Positions 44,417 to 53,556 of a stretch of DNA of 64,000 bases are shown piece after piece. This DNA comes from Shimia thalassica (GTDB lineage Bacteria > Pseudomonadota > Alphaproteobacteria > Rhodobacterales > Rhodobacteraceae). A program made the translations under genes and the position numbers. The notes beneath the pieces are model-generated. The model had not been told where the DNA came from, did not search any database, and saw only the letters and a list, made by a program, of their open reading frames with translations. Each line of letters opens with the position of its first letter. Positions within the stretch are counted from its first letter, which is position 1. The stretch lies in assembly GCF_001458215.1 (NCBI RefSeq), contig NZ_CYTW01000001.1:558001-622000 (forward strand), written 5' to 3'.

Positions 44417-45105
44417 TCGTTTTCGGGAATGATCTGCTGTGCGACACCCGCAAACAGCAAATACACACTTGTCACGACCAGTCCCCAATGCGCCCAGCTT
44501 TGAGGGTGGAAATCCACCCAAGCGGCCCATCCGGCAAAGAATGTCCATCCGATCGCCATAGGCAAAGAGACCGTGCGCCAGCGTTCCGTCCGGACGGGAT
44601 GAATGAATTTCAGGGGCAGGAACATCGCCACAGCCAACACCGCGACCAGCGCAAAAGATACCCAGAAGTTTGGTTCGAGGGCGAAGATCACCAGCACAAC
44701 CATATTCCAGCATCCGGGGAAGCCGGAAAAGGAATTATCCTTTGTTTTCATGCGGGTGTCTGCAAAATACATCGAGCTTGCGAAGGTGATGACGATGATC
44801 GAAAACCAACCTGTCCAGCCGTCCATAAGACCCGATTTGAACAAAGCAAAAGCGGGAATAAAGACATAGGTTAAATAGTCGATGATCAGATCCAGCAGGA
44901 CACCATCAAACTCGGGTGCATATTTTTTGACGTGATACCGGCGCGCCATGGGGCCATCCAGACCGTCGACAAAAAAGGCCACGACAAGCCACAAGAACAT
45001 GAGGCTCCACTTGCCGTCTACGGCGGCAAGCATGGACAGCATCGCAAACACCGCACCGGTGGCAGTGAAAAGATGAACAGACAGGGCGCGGTTTTCAGGG
45101 GTCAT
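44413..45105 (-). CDS. pcs: Phosphatidylcholine synthase
   Basis: The 230-residue inner-membrane enzyme condenses CDP-diacylglycerol with choline. The CDP-alcohol phosphotransferase signature is present as DG-x2-DGxxAR-x8-G-x3-D-x3-D (about residues 47-75), and several membrane helices follow. Such Pcs enzymes are a marker of alphaproteobacteria with phosphatidylcholine membranes. ATG 45105 is used; TTG 45111 would add two residues. Confidence 0.93.
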   Translation of the reverse strand: MTPENRALSVHLFTATGAVFAMLSMLAAVDGKWSLMFLWLVVAFFVDGLDGPMARRYHVKKYAPEFDGVLLDLIIDYLTYVFIPAFALFKSGLMDGWTGWFSIIVITFASSMYFADTRMKTKDNSFSGFPGCWNMVVLVIFALEPNFWVSFALVAVLAVAMFLPLKFIHPVRTERWRTVSLPMAIGWTFFAGWAAWVDFHPQSWAHWGLVVTSVYLLFAGVAQQIIPEND

Positions 45106-45226
45106 AGGCAAGGGTCATGCCGGAAAACAGCACGATGTGCAATGATTGCGGGGCCCTTGGTGGCGATGACGTGCGGGTATTTGCCTCAAACGTCAGGCAA
45201 CCTTGGGGTGAGCGTCGTTAAACAGG

Positions 45227-46033
45227 CTACTTTCGCGGTTTCAGCGCTCGAATCGCGCCTTGTACCGTTTCAGGAAGCGTCGTGTCCGCCGATGCCGGGG
45301 CCGCGTCGAGGGCCGAAGCCACATCTTTGACCAGAATTCCAATAGAGTTATCCTCGGCGCAGCCATCGCGCGCAAACTCGATATCCTCAAAGCCCGAGGC
45401 GAACCAGTTTTGCCCTGACGAGGTGTGGATCAGAGAAAGCAGTTTGTCTTCATCAAGCCCCGCATCATCAGCCCAGTCCAGAACCAGACGCGTCATGGCC
45501 GTGTGAGAGGCCGCCAGCAAGTTGTTCAGGACCTTGGCCTGCATGCCAGCGCCAAAGGGCCCCATCCGGTGAAAATGCGCGCCCATTGCATCAAACAGCG
45601 GCTGATGTTTGTCCAAGGCATCTTCATCACCCCCGAGCATAAAGGAAAGGCGGGCCTTTTTGGCCGCAATGGCTGCTCCGGACATGGGCGCATCGATCAA
45701 TGTGATCTTTTCGGGCAGGCGTTCTCGAAGGTCGCGCACATATCGCGGTGACAACGTAGACGACACAATCACGGTTTCGAGGTGGGGTGCCTGCGAGAAA
45801 TTCTGAGCGCCGAACAACACATCCTCGGTCTGCGGAATATCCCGTACAACCGTGATCAGCGTGCGCAGGTTTTGCGAAAATACCTCTTTCGTGACCATTT
45901 CCAAGCCGAGGCCATCAAATTCGCCTGAAGCGCGCACGTCATAGCCGATTGCATCAAACCCCGCAGCCCGCAACGCCGCGAGCATCGGCGCCCCCATTCG
46001 GCCGCATCCGGCAACACCAATTCCAGTCAGCAC
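45227..46033 (-). CDS. NAD(P)-dependent oxidoreductase, 3-hydroxyisobutyrate dehydrogenase family
   Basis: The 268-residue protein has a Rossmann motif GVAGCGRMGAPM at residues 5-16, a substrate-binding DAPMSGA segment and the catalytic Lys in QAKVLNNL. It fits the beta-hydroxyacid dehydrogenase family; the precise substrate is unknown. GTG 46033 is preferred because GGGAG lies eight bases upstream and the domain starts at once; an ATG at 46078 would add 15 unrelated residues. Confidence 0.82.
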   Translation of the reverse strand: MLTGIGVAGCGRMGAPMLAALRAAGFDAIGYDVRASGEFDGLGLEMVTKEVFSQNLRTLITVVRDIPQTEDVLFGAQNFSQAPHLETVIVSSTLSPRYVRDLRERLPEKITLIDAPMSGAAIAAKKARLSFMLGGDEDALDKHQPLFDAMGAHFHRMGPFGAGMQAKVLNNLLAASHTAMTRLVLDWADDAGLDEDKLLSLIHTSSGQNWFASGFEDIEFARDGCAEDNSIGILVKDVASALDAAPASADTTLPETVQGAIRALKPRK

Positions 46034-46195
46034 CTGTTGTTCTCCCTTTGGGTTGTGACGCCAATCAACGTGATGCACGGCCCTAGGTCAACAGCCTATG
46101 AAAAATCACAAGATTCCCAAGAAATTCACAAATTCCAGAGACGGAATTTCGCGGCCTGTGCGTGTTACCTGCAACCAATATTGACGGAGATGATT

Positions 46196-46675
46196 ATGCC
46201 AAAATTACGTGCTTGGGCGACACCGCTCACGGTCGCAACTTTTCTGACGATGGGGGTGACCGGCCTGTTGCTGTTCTTTCATCTGGACATCGGATTAAAC
46301 AAGCTGTTGCACGAATGGGTTGGCCTGTTGATGATTTTTGGGGTGGGGGCGCATCTGGTTTTAAACTGGCGACCGTTTTCCACTTATTTCAAGCGTCAAT
46401 CCGCAGTCGTGATCATGGCCAGTGGCGCGGCTGTTCTTATGTTGAGCTTTATACCCGTGCAATCAGGTGGAAATCCCATGTCGAGCGTCTTTCAATCGCT
46501 GCAAGCCGCGCCGATTGAACAGGTAATCGCGCTTTCCGGGAAAGGGGCAGAGGATGGCTTGGCTGCGTTGCAGGCCGAGGGTGTTCTGGTCGAACCCGGC
46601 CAATCCATCATGGCCGCCACAGGTGGCAGCCGTGACGCAACGATGCAGGTCATTAAGGTTCTGTTCGCAGACTAA
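46196..46675 (+). CDS. DUF4405-like small membrane protein
   Basis: The 159-residue product has three hydrophobic segments: about residues 9-29, 34-51 and 64-83. His residues in LFFHLD, LLHEWVG and GAHLVL resemble the DUF4405/cytochrome b-like pattern, so heme binding is possible. The C-terminal 60 residues are soluble. GGAG (46186-46189) supports ATG 46196. It is divergent from the oxidoreductase gene. Function unknown. Confidence 0.72.
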   Translation: MPKLRAWATPLTVATFLTMGVTGLLLFFHLDIGLNKLLHEWVGLLMIFGVGAHLVLNWRPFSTYFKRQSAVVIMASGAAVLMLSFIPVQSGGNPMSSVFQSLQAAPIEQVIALSGKGAEDGLAALQAEGVLVEPGQSIMAATGGSRDATMQVIKVLFAD

Positions 46676-46683
46676 TCCGGGTG

Positions 46684-46707
46684 TGGCGCCCAAATATTAG
46701 GGCGCCA
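46684..46707. terminator. Hairpin between convergent genes
   Basis: TGGCGCCC (46684-46691) and GGGCGCCA (46700-46707) form a perfect 8-bp stem with loop AAATATTA between the DUF4405-like gene and the tad-linked ATPase gene. It can serve both strands, but U-tracts are weak. Confidence 0.65.
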
Positions 46708-46719
46708 TCCCGCGATGAT

Positions 46720-48063
46720 TTACTTCACGATGTGTTCGTCTTTGACAAACATATTGGCCCAGGCCCGATCAATCAGTTCCGGCGTCATTTGATAGGGAAT
46801 GCCTTCGAAATCACAAATCGAAATCATTTGATCGATCAGGAATACAGGCTGATAGTTTGCATAGACGTTATCGATCGTTGGGTACTTTTTCTTCAACAGA
46901 TGCACCAAGGTGGCCTCATTTAGAGGGACCTTCTTTTTCTTGGCGACAAGCGCAAAGATCTTGAGAAAGTTTTGCTGGCTTGGCCCGTCAATTTTGATTT
47001 TGAAAAAGATACGGCGCAGGGCAGCCTGGTCAAAAATTTCGTTCGGGTGGAAGTTGGTCGAAAAGATCACCAGCGTGTCAAAGGGAACTTCGAATTTCTC
47101 CCCCGATTGCAAAGCAAGGATGTCCTTGCTCTCTTCCAAGGGAACAATCCAACGGTTGACCAGTGATTGGGGTGGCTCTTCCTGACGTCCAAGATCGTCC
47201 ACGATAAAAATACCGCCGGTCGATTTCAACTGTAGAGGCGCCTGATAGGTGCGCGCGGTTGGGTTATAGACCAGATCCAGCATGTTGAGGGACAATTCAC
47301 CCCCTGTGATAACCGTCGGGCGGTCACATTTCACATATCTTGAATCAAAACGGGCAAGGCGTCGCAACGAGGTTTTGTCTTCGACTTCTGCCTCTGCCTT
47401 GGAATGCACGATAGGATCATAAACGGTGATGACCTGCCCTGCGTATTCAATCGCGTAGGGGACATAGATCTTGTCTCCCATTGCGTCCCGGATACCGTTT
47501 GAAATAGACGACTTACCGTTGCCAGGGGGGCCATACATCAGGATCGAACGACCCGAGCCAACAGCAGGGCCCAGATGGTCCAGCAAGCTGTCCGGAAGGA
47601 TCAGGTGCCCCATCGCATCAGTAAGCTGTTTGCGGCTGATCTGGACGTTGCGGATCGATTGGCGTTTGACCTGTTCACGGTACACATCCAGAGGCACTGG
47701 CATCGCGCCAAAATATTCAGACTGTGCAAGCGCGTCGAGTGCACGGGCTTTGCCGGCGTCGGTCAGCTGAAACCCCATTTCATTACCGCTGTTGGCATTC
47801 AGCGTGCCGGTCGCTTCGAGAAAACGCTGTTCACGGGCGACATCAATCAACTCTTGGGTCACTGCGGCAGGCAGACAGATTGCCTTTGCGACGTCACTGA
47901 CCATGTCCACGTTTTTGCGAAACATCGTTTTCAACATGATGTCACGCATCATCACGATGGGCAGGCGCATGTCGGTAAGACGTTTAGGGGCCGGTGGGGC
48001 CATGACATTGCCGTTTTGCATATTCATCAGTGTAGCCTCGGAAGTTGGCAATTGATCTTGCAT
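46720..48063 (-). CDS. AAA ATPase at the end of the tad operon
   Basis: The 447-residue ATPase has Walker A GPPGNGKS (178-185), Walker B IFIVDD (285-290) and sensor-1 STN (335-337). An N-terminal region (about 50-118) looks like a winged helix (ends LTDAGKARALDAL). It is the last gene of the tad transcription unit, 76 bases after cpaA. No standard Tad function is known for it; it may be a motor, chaperone or regulator for the pilus, or an unrelated cotranscribed gene. Confidence 0.8.
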   Translation of the reverse strand: MQDQLPTSEATLMNMQNGNVMAPPAPKRLTDMRLPIVMMRDIMLKTMFRKNVDMVSDVAKAICLPAAVTQELIDVAREQRFLEATGTLNANSGNEMGFQLTDAGKARALDALAQSEYFGAMPVPLDVYREQVKRQSIRNVQISRKQLTDAMGHLILPDSLLDHLGPAVGSGRSILMYGPPGNGKSSISNGIRDAMGDKIYVPYAIEYAGQVITVYDPIVHSKAEAEVEDKTSLRRLARFDSRYVKCDRPTVITGGELSLNMLDLVYNPTARTYQAPLQLKSTGGIFIVDDLGRQEEPPQSLVNRWIVPLEESKDILALQSGEKFEVPFDTLVIFSTNFHPNEIFDQAALRRIFFKIKIDGPSQQNFLKIFALVAKKKKVPLNEATLVHLLKKKYPTIDNVYANYQPVFLIDQMISICDFEGIPYQMTPELIDRAWANMFVKDEHIVK

Positions 48064-48139
48064 CCGTGCAGAGGTCGCACTCTGCCCGATAGGTTCAGCT
48101 TTACTTAACTCGATAAAGATGGCGAAACTCGGGCCGAGA

Positions 48140-48634
48140 TCAGGCCCCGTAAAGGATTCCGAGGATCATGTAGATCGCCAATGCCCCACCAAGGGCAAGA
48201 CCCATAGGGAAATCCCAACCCTGTTCCCAGCTTTCCCAATCGGGAACAAGCCTACGCACAGGGGAGTATTTGGCGAGGCGATGCGTGATCCATGCCGCCA
48301 GCAACGTTGCGGAAAAAATCACGACCAGCAGCTTTGTATCGCCAAATGCGATGAAAGGCGCGGCGGCGGCGGCAAATTTTGCATCCCCCGCCCCGATCAA
48401 CCCGCCCGCATTCAAGAGCATTCCAATCAGCAAAACCACGACAAGGTGCGAGAAACGCCACCCATAGTCGACGATGGGCAGGGCAATCAGGCCCACCACA
48501 ACGAACACAGCGATCAGAGCCAAAACAGAGTGGTTGGGAATGCGCATGGAACGCATATCGCTCCAGGCCACGTAGAAACATATGGGCAGGACGAAGGGCG
48601 CAAACCATGCGGCCGACCAGACAGTAATTTCCAT
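48140..48634 (-). CDS. cpaA: Prepilin peptidase CpaA/TadV
   Basis: The 164-residue A24 aspartic protease of the inner membrane cleaves Flp prepilins. The two catalytic Asp are Asp26 (SDMRSM) and Asp84 in the GxGD motif (GAGDAKF). It is short, like TadV/CpaA, with no methylase domain. Substrates in the window are the two flp genes and the pilin-like gene at 58564. Confidence 0.93.
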   Translation of the reverse strand: MEITVWSAAWFAPFVLPICFYVAWSDMRSMRIPNHSVLALIAVFVVVGLIALPIVDYGWRFSHLVVVLLIGMLLNAGGLIGAGDAKFAAAAAPFIAFGDTKLLVVIFSATLLAAWITHRLAKYSPVRRLVPDWESWEQGWDFPMGLALGGALAIYMILGILYGA

Positions 48635-48649
48635 GCGTGCCTCGGCGTC

Positions 48650-49498
48650 TTAGCTGTTTTCAAGCGCGCGCAGTGAACGCACGGCGGCCTCGAAATGCTG
48701 CGGATGGGTGTCGATTGCTTCACGCAACAGGGCTTTGCCAGTTTCGGTGTCGCCTTGCTTGATCGCCGAAAGCGCCATTGTGTGCAAAAGCTGTGCCCGT
48801 TCGGTTTGAACCATCGGGATCACAGGAAGCGAATATTTACGCTGTGCACCACGCGCGAGAACAATGTTGTTCTTGGCGGTAAACAGGCTGCTGTCGTTGC
48901 GGATGGCCTCGCCGAACAAACGCTCAGCCTCGGCATAATCGCCACGGCTCAGCTTGGAATATCCCCAGTTGTTCAAAACGCCAGCAGGGCGGGTCGTGAG
49001 ACCCACAGCGGTTTCGTAGAAACTGTCGGCTTTGCTCCATTCCTGATTGCTGTCAGAAATCATCGCTTCAAGGCGATAGCGTTTGTAAGTCTCGTGAGTT
49101 GGAGGGATCGAATCCAGCGTTTTTTCTGCGCCATCCCAATCGCCGCCGCGGATCTGTGCATCGGCCAGATCAACAAGATCAGCATCGGTGCTGTCTTTGT
49201 TCTTGGTCACTTTTTGCCAGGCTGGAACCGCTTCGGTATAGCGCTTTGCCCGCACAAACGAGAGCGCCAGCCCCCGCTGAAGGTCGATCCGGTCCTGATT
49301 GTTTTCTAGCGTGCGTTGAAAGTACTTCACCGCCTCGTTCGGGTCTGCAACCGTCAACATGACGTCGCTGAGGTTTGTCTCATCGACCGCATTCACGTCT
49401 TGAATGGCGCGTTCAACCGACGCGTTGTCAGACTCGCCGCATGCAGACAGTGCCAGTGCACCAGTCAAACACAACGGGACAAGGAAAGTGTGGCGCAT
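48650..49498 (-). CDS. TPR lipoprotein of the tad locus
   Basis: The 282-residue protein begins with a lipoprotein signal peptide (lipobox LSAC at residues 17-20) and contains several tetratricopeptide repeats (about 55-275). It is the second TadD-like gene of this operon. It probably acts at the outer membrane or in the periplasm during pilus assembly, as TadD does in pilotin-like or scaffold roles. It is 15 bases from cpaA. Confidence 0.85.
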   Translation of the reverse strand: MRHTFLVPLCLTGALALSACGESDNASVERAIQDVNAVDETNLSDVMLTVADPNEAVKYFQRTLENNQDRIDLQRGLALSFVRAKRYTEAVPAWQKVTKNKDSTDADLVDLADAQIRGGDWDGAEKTLDSIPPTHETYKRYRLEAMISDSNQEWSKADSFYETAVGLTTRPAGVLNNWGYSKLSRGDYAEAERLFGEAIRNDSSLFTAKNNIVLARGAQRKYSLPVIPMVQTERAQLLHTMALSAIKQGDTETGKALLREAIDTHPQHFEAAVRSLRALENS

Positions 49499-49530
49499 AT
49501 TTTGCGTCCTTTTACTGCTCTCGTCTCAAA

Positions 49531-50094
49531 CTATGGTGTCTTGCTGAGCAGATAATCGCTTCCGCCACGCCGCACCAATTTGTATTCTTGGTTTTGCCCG
49601 TCATCATACGCGGGATTTTTCGATTTTGCGAGCGCTAAGCGCAAATTATCGCGGATTGAGTCACTTTGGCCATTATCCAAAGCAAAGGCTTTGCGGAAAA
49701 TCTGTTCGGCCTCTGCGTATTCATCCCGCTCCATAAGAACGACACCTAGATTGTTCCACGTATCGGCGCGGTTTTCATCTTCGTTCAGGCTATCGCGAAA
49801 CTGTTTTTCGGCCTGTCCCAATCGCCCCAACGCTAAATTGGCCGACCCGAGGGAAGAGAGCACATCCGCCGTCATGCCATATTCGCCAGCGGCCCGGATA
49901 TAGGCGTCCAAAGCAAGCTCGTATTGTGCCGCTTCCATCAGGCGATCGCCAACAATCAACCCATCAACAGCTTGTCCGCGCCCAACACCGGTGGGCGCAT
50001 AGGGGCTGTCTTTTGACGCGCCAAGGCCGCCCGAAGAACAGGCGGCCAAAGCGAAAGTCACACATAACAGCGCCATCTTGAAGGCGTGTCTCAT
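49531..50094 (-). CDS. tadD: TadD-like TPR lipoprotein
   Basis: The 187-residue protein has a lipoprotein signal peptide (lipobox LAAC at residues 16-19) and TPR repeats around residues 60-150 (ADTWNNLGVVLMERDEYAEAEQIF is a clear unit). It matches TadD, needed for secretin function in Tad systems. It lies between tadC and the second TPR gene. Confidence 0.88.
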   Translation of the reverse strand: MRHAFKMALLCVTFALAACSSGGLGASKDSPYAPTGVGRGQAVDGLIVGDRLMEAAQYELALDAYIRAAGEYGMTADVLSSLGSANLALGRLGQAEKQFRDSLNEDENRADTWNNLGVVLMERDEYAEAEQIFRKAFALDNGQSDSIRDNLRLALAKSKNPAYDDGQNQEYKLVRRGGSDYLLSKTP

Positions 50095-50121
50095 TTTGCC
50101 AATTCACCCACGTTTGTTGGT

Positions 50122-51087
50122 TCACTGCCCCATCTGGGTAACATTGTGTATCGACGGTCCGATCAGAATGATCAAAAGCGGCGGCACGGTTAGCATCATT
50201 GTGGCAAGTGTCATCTTGGTTGGCAACTTGTTTGCGGCTTCTTCAGCACGCATCACGCGTTTGTCACGCATTTCGCCTGCATAGACCCGCAAAGCATCTG
50301 AAATCGATGTACCAAACGATGCCGATTGGATCAAAACGGTGACAAAGCTCGACACGTCCTGCACACCACAACGTTCCCCCATATCACCCAGAACCTGTGA
50401 TTTGTCTTTACCGGCTTTCATCTCGTAAGCGACGATCTGAAACTCGTCCGCAAGGGCAGGGTAAGAGGCGCGAAGTTCGCCAGCGACACGGTTGATGGAT
50501 TGGTCCAGAGACTGGCCCGCTTCGACGCAAACCAGCATCATATCCAACGAGTCCGGGAACCCGGCCGTGATTTCTTCTTTGCGGGTTTCGACGCGGCGTG
50601 TCACCCAGTATTTGGGCAGCAGATATCCGGCGGCACCCGGCCCGAGGATATACATCAGCGTATCCTGCGTGGTCGCCCCTTCAGGCCCTTTGATGAACAT
50701 GAAGTACAAAACACCGAACACCAGCCCGACGACACCCAACAACATTTGGGCAAGGTGGAACGCGCGCACAGCATCGCGGGATTGATAGCCGGCCTGCATC
50801 AGTTTGAGGCGCAGGCTGGACAGCTCTTCCTCGTTCTGTGGTTCAAGGAAGGATTTGTATTTGGCCAGCTTCTCGTTAGACGAGGCGCGTCGCAGTTTTT
50901 CCTTGCGGTTTTCCTTGCTCTGGGCCTTTTCGTTTTCGACCTTTTTCAGCTTGTCGAGTGGGTCATCACGCTGTTTCAGCATGAACACAACGGTGGCCAG
51001 TACAAGGACAAGCCCAATCGCACCGACAGCGATCACCGGGCCGAAGGGTCCAAGGGCACCTGTCAGAATTTGTGTGATGGCTTCCAT
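50122..51087 (-). CDS. tadC: Tad platform protein TadC (type II secretion F family)
   Basis: The 321-residue inner-membrane protein has an N-terminal helix (about 15-36), a coiled charged segment, and the GspF-type helical domain with closing membrane helices. TadC and TadB form the platform for the CpaF motor. ATG 51087 has GGAGA upstream; upstream in-frame sequence is an unrelated basic stretch overlapping tadB. Confidence 0.93.
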   Translation of the reverse strand: MEAITQILTGALGPFGPVIAVGAIGLVLVLATVVFMLKQRDDPLDKLKKVENEKAQSKENRKEKLRRASSNEKLAKYKSFLEPQNEEELSSLRLKLMQAGYQSRDAVRAFHLAQMLLGVVGLVFGVLYFMFIKGPEGATTQDTLMYILGPGAAGYLLPKYWVTRRVETRKEEITAGFPDSLDMMLVCVEAGQSLDQSINRVAGELRASYPALADEFQIVAYEMKAGKDKSQVLGDMGERCGVQDVSSFVTVLIQSASFGTSISDALRVYAGEMRDKRVMRAEEAANKLPTKMTLATMMLTVPPLLIILIGPSIHNVTQMGQ

Positions 51088-51101
51088 GAATCTTCTCCGG
51101 A

Positions 51102-52070
51102 TTACACTTTGATATTTGTCAGGACGCGCATGACGAACAGGTTTACGGACAGGAACAAACCAACAGCGATACACGCCGGAATAAACAGTTCGTGCGTTTT
51201 CACGCCGTCATAGTAGTGAGGGTCGCTCAGATTGATGAAAATCAGCGCGGCAACAGGGAACCCGGACAGGAATTTTCCCGACCATTGCGCTTCGGCCGTG
51301 ATCGCTTTGACGCGGCGAAACAGGCGGAAGCGGGCGCGGATCACTTTGGACAGGCCGTCCAGAATTTCCGCCAGGTTACCACCCGATTGTTGTTGGATGG
51401 CGACGGCCACCGCGAGAAACCGCATGTCTTGCATGTCAAGACGTTCGGCCATGTCTTTGAGAGCCTCGCCCACATCGCGGCCATAGGCACTTTCATCTGC
51501 GATCACGCCGAATTCAGTCGCCAGCGGGTCCTCGACTTCTTTCGCGACGATCTGGATTGCCGAAACAAAGGGGTGACCGACACGCAGTGAGCGCACCATA
51601 AGTTCGATAGCGTCCGGCAGCTGTTCCTCGATCATGCCAAGGCGTTTACCGGCCTTGTGGCTGACCCAGAAATAGACCCCTCCGACACCTGCGATTGTTC
51701 CGATGACGGCGTTCATTGCCAGGCCGGATTCGGTGCCAATGGTCAGAGCCAGAAAAGCAAAGACGCTGACGCCGGCCATGATGCCCATGAGCTGTTTCGG
51801 CGTAAAGGCGATGGCGGCTTTCTGGGCCTTTGAGGCCAGCAGCGAATAAAGCGGGATGGTGCGTGCTTTGCCGTGCTGCTGCATTTCCTTGCGCAGCTGT
51901 TCAAGTACCTCTTCGCGGCGCGCGCCCTTGTCGAGCATTTCAAGGCGGCGGTTTACGCGATTGTTGAGGCTGATCGAACGTCCGAAAACGGTCAGATAGA
52001 CGCCTTCGACCAAGACGACAACGCCGACAAAGATCAGGCCATAGATGAGGAGTTCAGGGCTAAAAGGCAT
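51102..52070 (-). CDS. tadB: Tad platform protein TadB (type II secretion F family)
   Basis: The 322-residue protein starts with a membrane helix (about 6-28), then a charged helix, two more hydrophobic segments (about 90-130), the GspF domain and a C-terminal membrane helix. It is the partner of TadC, 14 bases upstream of it and five bases after cpaF. Confidence 0.94.
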   Translation of the reverse strand: MPFSPELLIYGLIFVGVVVLVEGVYLTVFGRSISLNNRVNRRLEMLDKGARREEVLEQLRKEMQQHGKARTIPLYSLLASKAQKAAIAFTPKQLMGIMAGVSVFAFLALTIGTESGLAMNAVIGTIAGVGGVYFWVSHKAGKRLGMIEEQLPDAIELMVRSLRVGHPFVSAIQIVAKEVEDPLATEFGVIADESAYGRDVGEALKDMAERLDMQDMRFLAVAVAIQQQSGGNLAEILDGLSKVIRARFRLFRRVKAITAEAQWSGKFLSGFPVAALIFINLSDPHYYDGVKTHELFIPACIAVGLFLSVNLFVMRVLTNIKV

Positions 52071-52075
52071 ATCGG

Positions 52076-53542
52076 TTACCCCGCTGTCGGTTCATAGATG
52101 GAAGGCGGCAAGTCATAACCCCACAGGCGGAACCGTTCGGAATAGTGGCTGCGAACGCCCGTTGCGGTGAAGTGGCCTTCAATTTTGTTGTCGGGCGTCA
52201 GACCTGTGCGCTGAAAGCGAAAGACTTCCTGCATGGAAATAACGTCGCCTTCCATACCGGTGATTTCGGTGATCGAGGTCATGCGGCGCGATCCATCCTG
52301 CAGACGGGACGCCTGAACGATCAGGTTTACCGCCGAGGAAATCTGCGAACGCACGGCTTTGAGGGGCATTTCGATCCCGGCCATCGCAATCATGTTCTCA
52401 AGACGCGCAATACCATCGCGCGCGTTGTTGGCGTGAATGGTTGTCATGGATCCGTCGTGGCCAGTGTTCATGGCCTGCAACATATCAATCACTTCTTCAC
52501 CACGCGTCTCGCCGACGATGATGCGGTCCGGACGCATACGAAGCGCGTTTTTCAGACAGTCGCGCGGGGACACCTCGCCTTTGCCTTCGACGTTCGGCGG
52601 GCGGCTTTCCATGCGGCCAACGTGCGTCTGTTGCAGCTGGAGTTCCGCAGTATCCTCGATTGTCAGGATGCGTTCCGCGTCGTCAATAAACGAGGAAAGC
52701 GCGTTCAAGGTTGTGGTTTTACCTGAACCCGTACCACCCGAAACGATCACGTTCAGGCGGGTGGCAACTGCGGCCTGAAGATAGGCTGCCATCTCTTCCG
52801 AAAATGCGCCAAAGTTCACCAGATCGTCGATGCCCAGTTTGTCTTTTTTGAATTTCCGGATCGAAACCAGCGATCCATCCACGGCAATTGGCGGCACCAT
52901 GGCGTTGAAACGCGAGCCATCCTGAAGACGGGCATCCACATAGGGGTTGGATTCATCAACGCGGCGGCCAACAGCGGAAACAATCTTGTCGATGATCCGC
53001 AAAAGGTGCTTTTCGTCTTTGAACGTAATGTCGGTCAGTTGCAGTTTACCTGCACGCTCGACAAAAATCTGTTGCGGGCCGTTCACAAGAATATCGTTCA
53101 CGGTTTCGTCTTGCAGCAACGTTTCCAGCGGACCGAGGCCGGTGACTTCGTCGTAAAGCTCTTGGTTCAGTTGCGTGCGTTCATCGCGGTTCAAAACAAT
53201 GGCGCGCTCTTGCAGAACTTCGCTCGAAATTGCACTGATTTCATTGCGCAGATCGTTTTCGCTTGCATGTTCAAGGGCCGAAAGGTTCAGGTTGTCCAGC
53301 AACTCACGGTGCAGTTCCAGCTTGATCTCGCCCAGACGCTCTTTGCGCTTGCGCTCTTTGTCTGCGGGTGCGGCTTTTGCCGGTTGTGATTGCACCTGCT
53401 TGCGCGCGACCGTTTTTCGCTCTGGCGCGGGCGCAGTTGTCGCTGTTGCCGAAGCGGTTTCCGCCTTTGCCGGCCCAGACGCAGGTTTGCCCGCCGGTGG
53501 CACCGGTTTGGGAGCGTCCTGCTTTTTGTATCTAGAAAACAT
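52076..53542 (-). CDS. cpaF: Tad secretion ATPase CpaF/TadA
   Basis: The 488-residue motor ATPase powers pilus extension (and in some Tad systems retraction). Walker [13 protein letters not shown], an Asp box, Walker B-like region with VGETRGEE, and His box elements are all visible in the C-terminal half. The N-terminal 75 residues are low-complexity, Pro/Ala/Lys-rich. It sits between cpaE and tadB. Confidence 0.96.
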   Translation of the reverse strand: MFSRYKKQDAPKPVPPAGKPASGPAKAETASATATTAPAPERKTVARKQVQSQPAKAAPADKERKRKERLGEIKLELHRELLDNLNLSALEHASENDLRNEISAISSEVLQERAIVLNRDERTQLNQELYDEVTGLGPLETLLQDETVNDILVNGPQQIFVERAGKLQLTDITFKDEKHLLRIIDKIVSAVGRRVDESNPYVDARLQDGSRFNAMVPPIAVDGSLVSIRKFKKDKLGIDDLVNFGAFSEEMAAYLQAAVATRLNVIVSGGTGSGKTTTLNALSSFIDDAERILTIEDTAELQLQQTHVGRMESRPPNVEGKGEVSPRDCLKNALRMRPDRIIVGETRGEEVIDMLQAMNTGHDGSMTTIHANNARDGIARLENMIAMAGIEMPLKAVRSQISSAVNLIVQASRLQDGSRRMTSITEITGMEGDVISMQEVFRFQRTGLTPDNKIEGHFTATGVRSHYSERFRLWGYDLPPSIYEPTAG

Positions 53543-53556
53543 CGAGATCTCCTGGG

